Shown here: one piece after another, positions 50,882-54,421 of the stretch
How positions within the stretch are numbered: position 1 is the stretch's first letter
Layout of the letters: the number at the start of each line of letters is the position of its first letter
Origin: Hyalangium versicolor
Lineage (GTDB): Bacteria; Myxococcota; Myxococcia; Myxococcales; Myxococcaceae
Direction of reading: 5' to 3'
Length of the DNA stretch: 54,421 bases
NCBI RefSeq assembly: GCF_020103695.1
Contig: NZ_JAHXBF010000050.1
Coordinates: 1-54,421, forward strand
Translations under genes and position numbers: made by a program
Notes under the pieces: generated by a model
The model's database searches: none
What the model saw: the letters and a program-made list of their open reading frames with translations, nothing else
Told to the model about the DNA's origin: nothing

Positions 50882-52989
50882 TGGGCTCGCTCAAACTGCT
50901 CGTGCAGGTGGCCTTCCGGAACCTGTTCAAGAGCAAGGTGAACATCATCATCGGGTGCATCATCTTCTTCCCGTCCTGCCTGGTGGTGACGGGAGGGGCC
51001 CTGCTGGACAGCATCGACGTGTCCATGAAGCGCTCGATCATCGGATCGCTGGCCGGGCACATCCAGGTGTACTCGGACAAGTCGAAGGAGGAGCTGGCGC
51101 TGTTCGGTGGGATGCAGGGCGAGGCGGACGTCGCGGCCCTCGACAGCTTCACGCCCATCAAGACGGCGCTGGAGAAGCACCCCAACGTGCAGACGGTGGT
51201 GCCAATGGGGACCAACGGGGCGCTCATCCCCTCTGGGAACACGGTGGACCTGACGCTGGCGCGGCTTCGAGACCTGTACCGGAAGGCACGGACGGAGGGT
51301 GGGACGCCCGAACTCCGGGCGCAGATCGACAGTCTCAAGGCGCACGTGCGGCAGTTGGCGAACCTGCTCCAGTCGGAGCAGGAGACGCGCAAGGTGTTGG
51401 TACGAGACGACGCGCAGGATCCCGCGGAGATGGCGGCGTTGGAGAAGGCACGCTCGGATGCGTTCTGGGCGGACTTCGACAAGGACCCGCTCGGCTCGCT
51501 GGAGTTCCTGGAGAACCAGATCGCGCCGCAGGCGGCGGATGGGGACCTGCTCTACATCCGCTACGTGGGCACGGACCTGGACGCGTTCCAGAAGAGCTTC
51601 GACCGCATGCAGATCGTAGAGGGGCACCCGGTGCCACAGGGCAAGCGCGGCATGCTGCTGTCCAAGTACGTCTATGAGGAGTACCTCAAGCTGAAGACGG
51701 CGCGCCGGATGGACCTCATCAAGGAGGCGCGAGACCTCAACAAGAAGACCATCGCGGCCGACCCGCTGCTCCAGCGCTACGTGAAGGAGAACTCCACGCA
51801 GACGCGCGAGATCGTCTACCAGCTCGATCCGCTCAAGACCCAGCAGGCCGTGGCGAAGCTCCAGAAGGTCCTCAACAGCCAGGAGAAGGACCTCTCGAAG
51901 CTGCTGGGCAGCTTCCTGGCGGTGACCGATGAGAACTTCGACACCCGCTACCAGCAGTTCTACGAGCAGTTGGTGCCGCTGCTGGACCTGTACCGCATCC
52001 GGATCGGCGACTCGATGACCATCACGGCGTTCAGCCGCTCGGGCTACGTGCAGAGCGTGAACGTGCCCATCTACGGCATCTACCAGTTCAACGGGCTGGA
52101 GAAGTCGCCGGTGGCGAGCTCGGCGAACCTGATGGATCTGGTGTCCTTCCGCGAGTTGTACGGCTACCTCACCGAGGAGAAGAAGGAGGAGATCGCCCAG
52201 CTCAAGAGCAAGAGCGGCGCTGCCGAAGTGAAGCGCGAGGACGCCGAGGCGGCCCTGTTCGGCGAGTCCTCCCCTACCACGCTGGTAGCCGAGGCCACTC
52301 CCGGCCTCATCAACGAGAACGAGCAGATCACCACCACGGGCGCCGCCCTGCGCAACGAGGATCTCCTCCGGCGCGTCTACTCGCAGAAGGAGATCGAGGG
52401 CGGCATGGTGCTCAGCGCCGCCATCATCCTGAAGGACCCGTCGAAGCTGGACGCCACGCTGGCGGAACTGCAGCAGTCGCAGGAGCTCAAGCACCTGAAG
52501 CTGCGCGTGGTGAGCTGGCAGCAGGCCGCGGGCCTCATCGGCCAGTTCGTGATGATGATGCGCATGGTGCTGTGGGGGATCATCGCCATCCTGTTCGTGG
52601 TGGTGCTGGCCATCATCAATAACGCCGTGATGATGGCGACCATCCAGCGCGTGAGGGAGGTGGGCACGATGCGGGCCATCGGTGCGCAGCGCTCCTTCAT
52701 CCTGTCCATGGTGCTGCTGGAGACGGTGGTCCTGGGCCTGGTGTTCGGCGGTCTGGGCGCGGGGCTCGGCAGCGCGTTCATCGGCTGGCTGCACACCGTG
52801 GGCATCCCCGCAGGCTCCGAGGAGCTGTACTTCTTCTTCAGCGGGCCTCGGCTGCTTCCGAACCTGGAAGCCTCGAACATCATCTCCGCCTTCGTGCTGG
52901 TGGTGGGCGTGTCCGTGTTCTCGACCTTCTACCCGGCCTTCCTGGCCACGCGCGTGTCACCTGTCACCGCGATGCAGACCGACGAGTGA
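50881..52989 (+). CDS. FtsX-like permease with an unusually large outer domain
   Basis: A 702-residue inner-membrane permease. One helix near the N-terminus (about 19-42) leads into a long outer domain of roughly 500 residues, then three helices at about 555-585, 603-630 and 667-690, the MacB/LolC layout. Family members are usually near 400-650 residues, so the outer domain is enlarged; its middle (about 120-350) is rich in helices with Lys/Glu/Gln. The C-terminal L-A-T-R-V-S-P-V-T-A-M motif is typical of the family. Starts in the ATPase stop. Confidence 0.85.
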   Translation: MGSLKLLVQVAFRNLFKSKVNIIIGCIIFFPSCLVVTGGALLDSIDVSMKRSIIGSLAGHIQVYSDKSKEELALFGGMQGEADVAALDSFTPIKTALEKHPNVQTVVPMGTNGALIPSGNTVDLTLARLRDLYRKARTEGGTPELRAQIDSLKAHVRQLANLLQSEQETRKVLVRDDAQDPAEMAALEKARSDAFWADFDKDPLGSLEFLENQIAPQAADGDLLYIRYVGTDLDAFQKSFDRMQIVEGHPVPQGKRGMLLSKYVYEEYLKLKTARRMDLIKEARDLNKKTIAADPLLQRYVKENSTQTREIVYQLDPLKTQQAVAKLQKVLNSQEKDLSKLLGSFLAVTDENFDTRYQQFYEQLVPLLDLYRIRIGDSMTITAFSRSGYVQSVNVPIYGIYQFNGLEKSPVASSANLMDLVSFRELYGYLTEEKKEEIAQLKSKSGAAEVKREDAEAALFGESSPTTLVAEATPGLINENEQITTTGAALRNEDLLRRVYSQKEIEGGMVLSAAIILKDPSKLDATLAELQQSQELKHLKLRVVSWQQAAGLIGQFVMMMRMVLWGIIAILFVVVLAIINNAVMMATIQRVREVGTMRAIGAQRSFILSMVLLETVVLGLVFGGLGAGLGSAFIGWLHTVGIPAGSEELYFFFSGPRLLPNLEASNIISAFVLVVGVSVFSTFYPAFLATRVSPVTAMQTDE

Positions 52990-52993
52990 ATCC

Positions 52994-54295
52994 ATGTCCC
53001 AGATCCTTCTCATCGCATACCGAAACCTGATGGCGCACCGCCGGCGCTCGGCGCTGCTGGGCGCCGCCATCGCCGGAGTGACGGCGGTGCTGGTCATCCT
53101 GATGGGCGTCACCAACGGGATGCAGGCCACCATGCTGGAGTCCGCCACCACGCTCATGAGCGGGCACGTCAACGTGGGTGGCTTCTTCAAGGTGACCGCC
53201 GGCCAGGCCGCGGCGGTTGTCACGGACTACCCGAAGCTCGTTGCAGAACTCCGCAAGGAAGTGCCGGAATTGGAGTACGTGACCCAGCGAGGACGCGGCT
53301 GGGCCAAGATCATCTCGGAGACGGGCTCGATTCAGGTGGGTGTGGCCGGAATGGACATCGAGTCCGAGCCCGGCTTCCGCAAGGTGGTGCAGGTCCGCGA
53401 GGGCAAGCTGGACGATCTCGCCCAGCCCGGCACCATCCTCATCTTCGAGGAGCAGGCCAAGAAGCTCGAGGTGAAGGTGGGCGACACTCTGACGATCGCG
53501 GCCCCCACCATGCGCGGCACCAACAACACCCTGGACGTGCGCGTGGTGGCCATCGCCGCGAACATCGGGATGATGAGCTCGTGGCAGAGCTTCGTGCCCA
53601 GCAAGAGCTTGAGGGATCTCTATCAGCTCAAGGATGACGCCACGGGCGCCATCTTCCTGTACCTCAAGGACATGAAGGACATCCCCGCCGTGCAGCAACG
53701 GTTGCGCGAGAAGCTGACGGCGGCGGGCTACACCGTCATGGACAACGATCCGCGTGCCTTCTGGTTCAAGTTCGACAGCGTGAACCGCGAGGGGTGGACG
53801 GGCCAGAAGCTCGACATCACCAACTGGGAGGACGAGATCTCCTTCGTGAAGTGGGTGGTAGGCGCCTTGGGGGCGATCACCAGCGGGCTGACGTTCCTGC
53901 TCCTGGTGGTGATCGCCGTGGGCATCATGAACACGCTGTGGATCGCCATCCGCGAGCGCACCCGCGAGATTGGCACGCTGCGAGCCATCGGCATGCAGAA
54001 GGGCCGTGTGCTGGTGATGTTCCTCACCGAGGCCTTCATGCTCAGCCTGGGGGCCACGGTGGCCGGAGCGGCAGTGGCCTCGGCGGTGTGCCTGTTCATC
54101 AACTCCCGGCAGATGGTGGCCCCGCAGGTGGTCCAGGCCATGCTCCTGACGGAGCACTGGTTCCTCAAGGTGGAGCCCGGCTCCGTCGTGTTCGCCGTCA
54201 CGCTCATCACCCTGGCCTCCATGCTGGTCAGCCTCATTCCCTCCTTCCTCGCCGCGCGGATGAAGCCCGTGACGGCCATGCACCACATCGGGTGA
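52994..54295 (+). CDS. Second FtsX-like permease
   Basis: A 433-residue permease with one N-terminal helix (about 18-42), an outer domain of some 240 residues, and three helices at about 290-318, 340-368 and 395-425, the standard LolC/LolE shape. RERTREIGTLRAIGMQKGRV marks the cytoplasmic loop between helices 2 and 3, and RMKPVTAM the end. It starts four bases after the first permease. The two permeases probably form a heterodimer, as LolC and LolE do. Confidence 0.85.
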   Translation: MSQILLIAYRNLMAHRRRSALLGAAIAGVTAVLVILMGVTNGMQATMLESATTLMSGHVNVGGFFKVTAGQAAAVVTDYPKLVAELRKEVPELEYVTQRGRGWAKIISETGSIQVGVAGMDIESEPGFRKVVQVREGKLDDLAQPGTILIFEEQAKKLEVKVGDTLTIAAPTMRGTNNTLDVRVVAIAANIGMMSSWQSFVPSKSLRDLYQLKDDATGAIFLYLKDMKDIPAVQQRLREKLTAAGYTVMDNDPRAFWFKFDSVNREGWTGQKLDITNWEDEISFVKWVVGALGAITSGLTFLLLVVIAVGIMNTLWIAIRERTREIGTLRAIGMQKGRVLVMFLTEAFMLSLGATVAGAAVASAVCLFINSRQMVAPQVVQAMLLTEHWFLKVEPGSVVFAVTLITLASMLVSLIPSFLAARMKPVTAMHHIG

Positions 54296-54302
54296 TTTCC
54301 CC

Positions 54303-54421
54303 ATGACACCTCGAAACCTGCTGTCCGCCGCCTTCGCCGCGGTGCTGCTCGCCTCTCCGGTGGCCTTCGCCCTGGATGGCGCCGAGATGAAGAAGCTCCT
54401 GGGAGTCATCGACGACCGCCA
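54303..54421 (+). CDS. Exported protein, LolA-like candidate (truncated at right edge)
   Basis: Only the first 39 residues are in the window. A signal peptide (LLSAAFAAVLLASPVAFA) is followed by LDGAEMKKLLGVIDDR, a start often seen in outer-membrane lipoprotein-sorting-like proteins next to such ABC operons. The ATG lies seven bases after the second permease stop. Family assignment is tentative. Confidence 0.55.
   Translation, partial: MTPRNLLSAAFAAVLLASPVAFALDGAEMKKLLGVIDDR

Noticed and set aside
50641..52794. 717-codon minus-strand frame opposite the ABC permease
   Set aside because: Shadow of the permease and ATPase genes, His/Arg/Leu-rich without a family match.

Overview
The window is about 65-70% G+C and tightly packed. 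It reads as chromosome of a predatory or social myxobacterium (Myxococcota, probably the Archangiaceae/Myxococcaceae side). The evidence is family content only: a membrane Ser/Thr kinase with TPR repeats, a SitA-like lipoprotein toxin with a neighbour immunity candidate, two RpoH-like sigma factors, many small lipoproteins and Cys-rich secreted proteins, and carboxypeptidase-regulatory-domain repeat proteins. No rRNA, tRNA or CRISPR array was seen.

Layout. (1) 1-6.8 kb: an accessory, phage-like island. A rightward zinc-finger gene cut by the left edge faces a leftward train of fourteen further small genes (6762 down to 917), almost all joined by a near-identical 8-nt start/stop overlap (ATGGCTGA/ATGGCTAG). 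Many encode CxxC zinc knuckles, and one carries a canonical beta-clamp-binding pentapeptide. (2) 7-16.6 kb: Ser/Thr kinase, DUF4097-type lipoprotein, SR-rich basic protein, large secreted repeat protein, SDR-mutY pair and two small proteins. (3) 16.6-22.1 kb: a methionine-cycle operon (ArsR-methyltransferase fusion, metH, MetE-core-like protein) with a 16-bp near-palindrome just before the first gene. (4) 22.2-30.9 kb: patatin-like hydrolase, lipoprotein, RpoH-like sigma factor, a ParE-type toxin-antitoxin pair beside a possible IS remnant, and housekeeping or hypothetical genes including a YiiX-type papain fold, a SirB1 protein and a Nudix hydrolase. (5) 30.9-33.3 kb: SitA-like polymorphic toxin and HEAT-repeat immunity candidate, with a drop in G+C. 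(6) 33.3-39.2 kb: inositol catabolism (iolG; iolB-iolD-iolE) with a transaldolase-family gene where an IolJ-type aldolase would be expected. (7) 39.3-44.4 kb: Cys-rich lipoprotein, second sigma factor, moaC with a transsulfuration enzyme, trxB and a cyclic-nucleotide-binding protein. (8) 44.5-46.4 kb: a low-G+C two-gene module of a RecF/OLD-like ATPase and a possible TOPRIM-like partner, a defence candidate. (9) 46.4-54.4 kb: two hydrolase-fold genes, then a MarR regulator fused to a beta-repeat domain, divergent from a free copy of the same domain that leads a Lol/MacB-type ABC export operon running off the right edge.

The most distinctive systems are the overlap-coupled zinc-knuckle gene train, the MarR/beta-domain/ABC locus, the ATPase plus TOPRIM-like pair, the SitA-like toxin/immunity pair and the inositol cluster with a transaldolase. 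All function calls come from reading motifs by eye; no database search was run.
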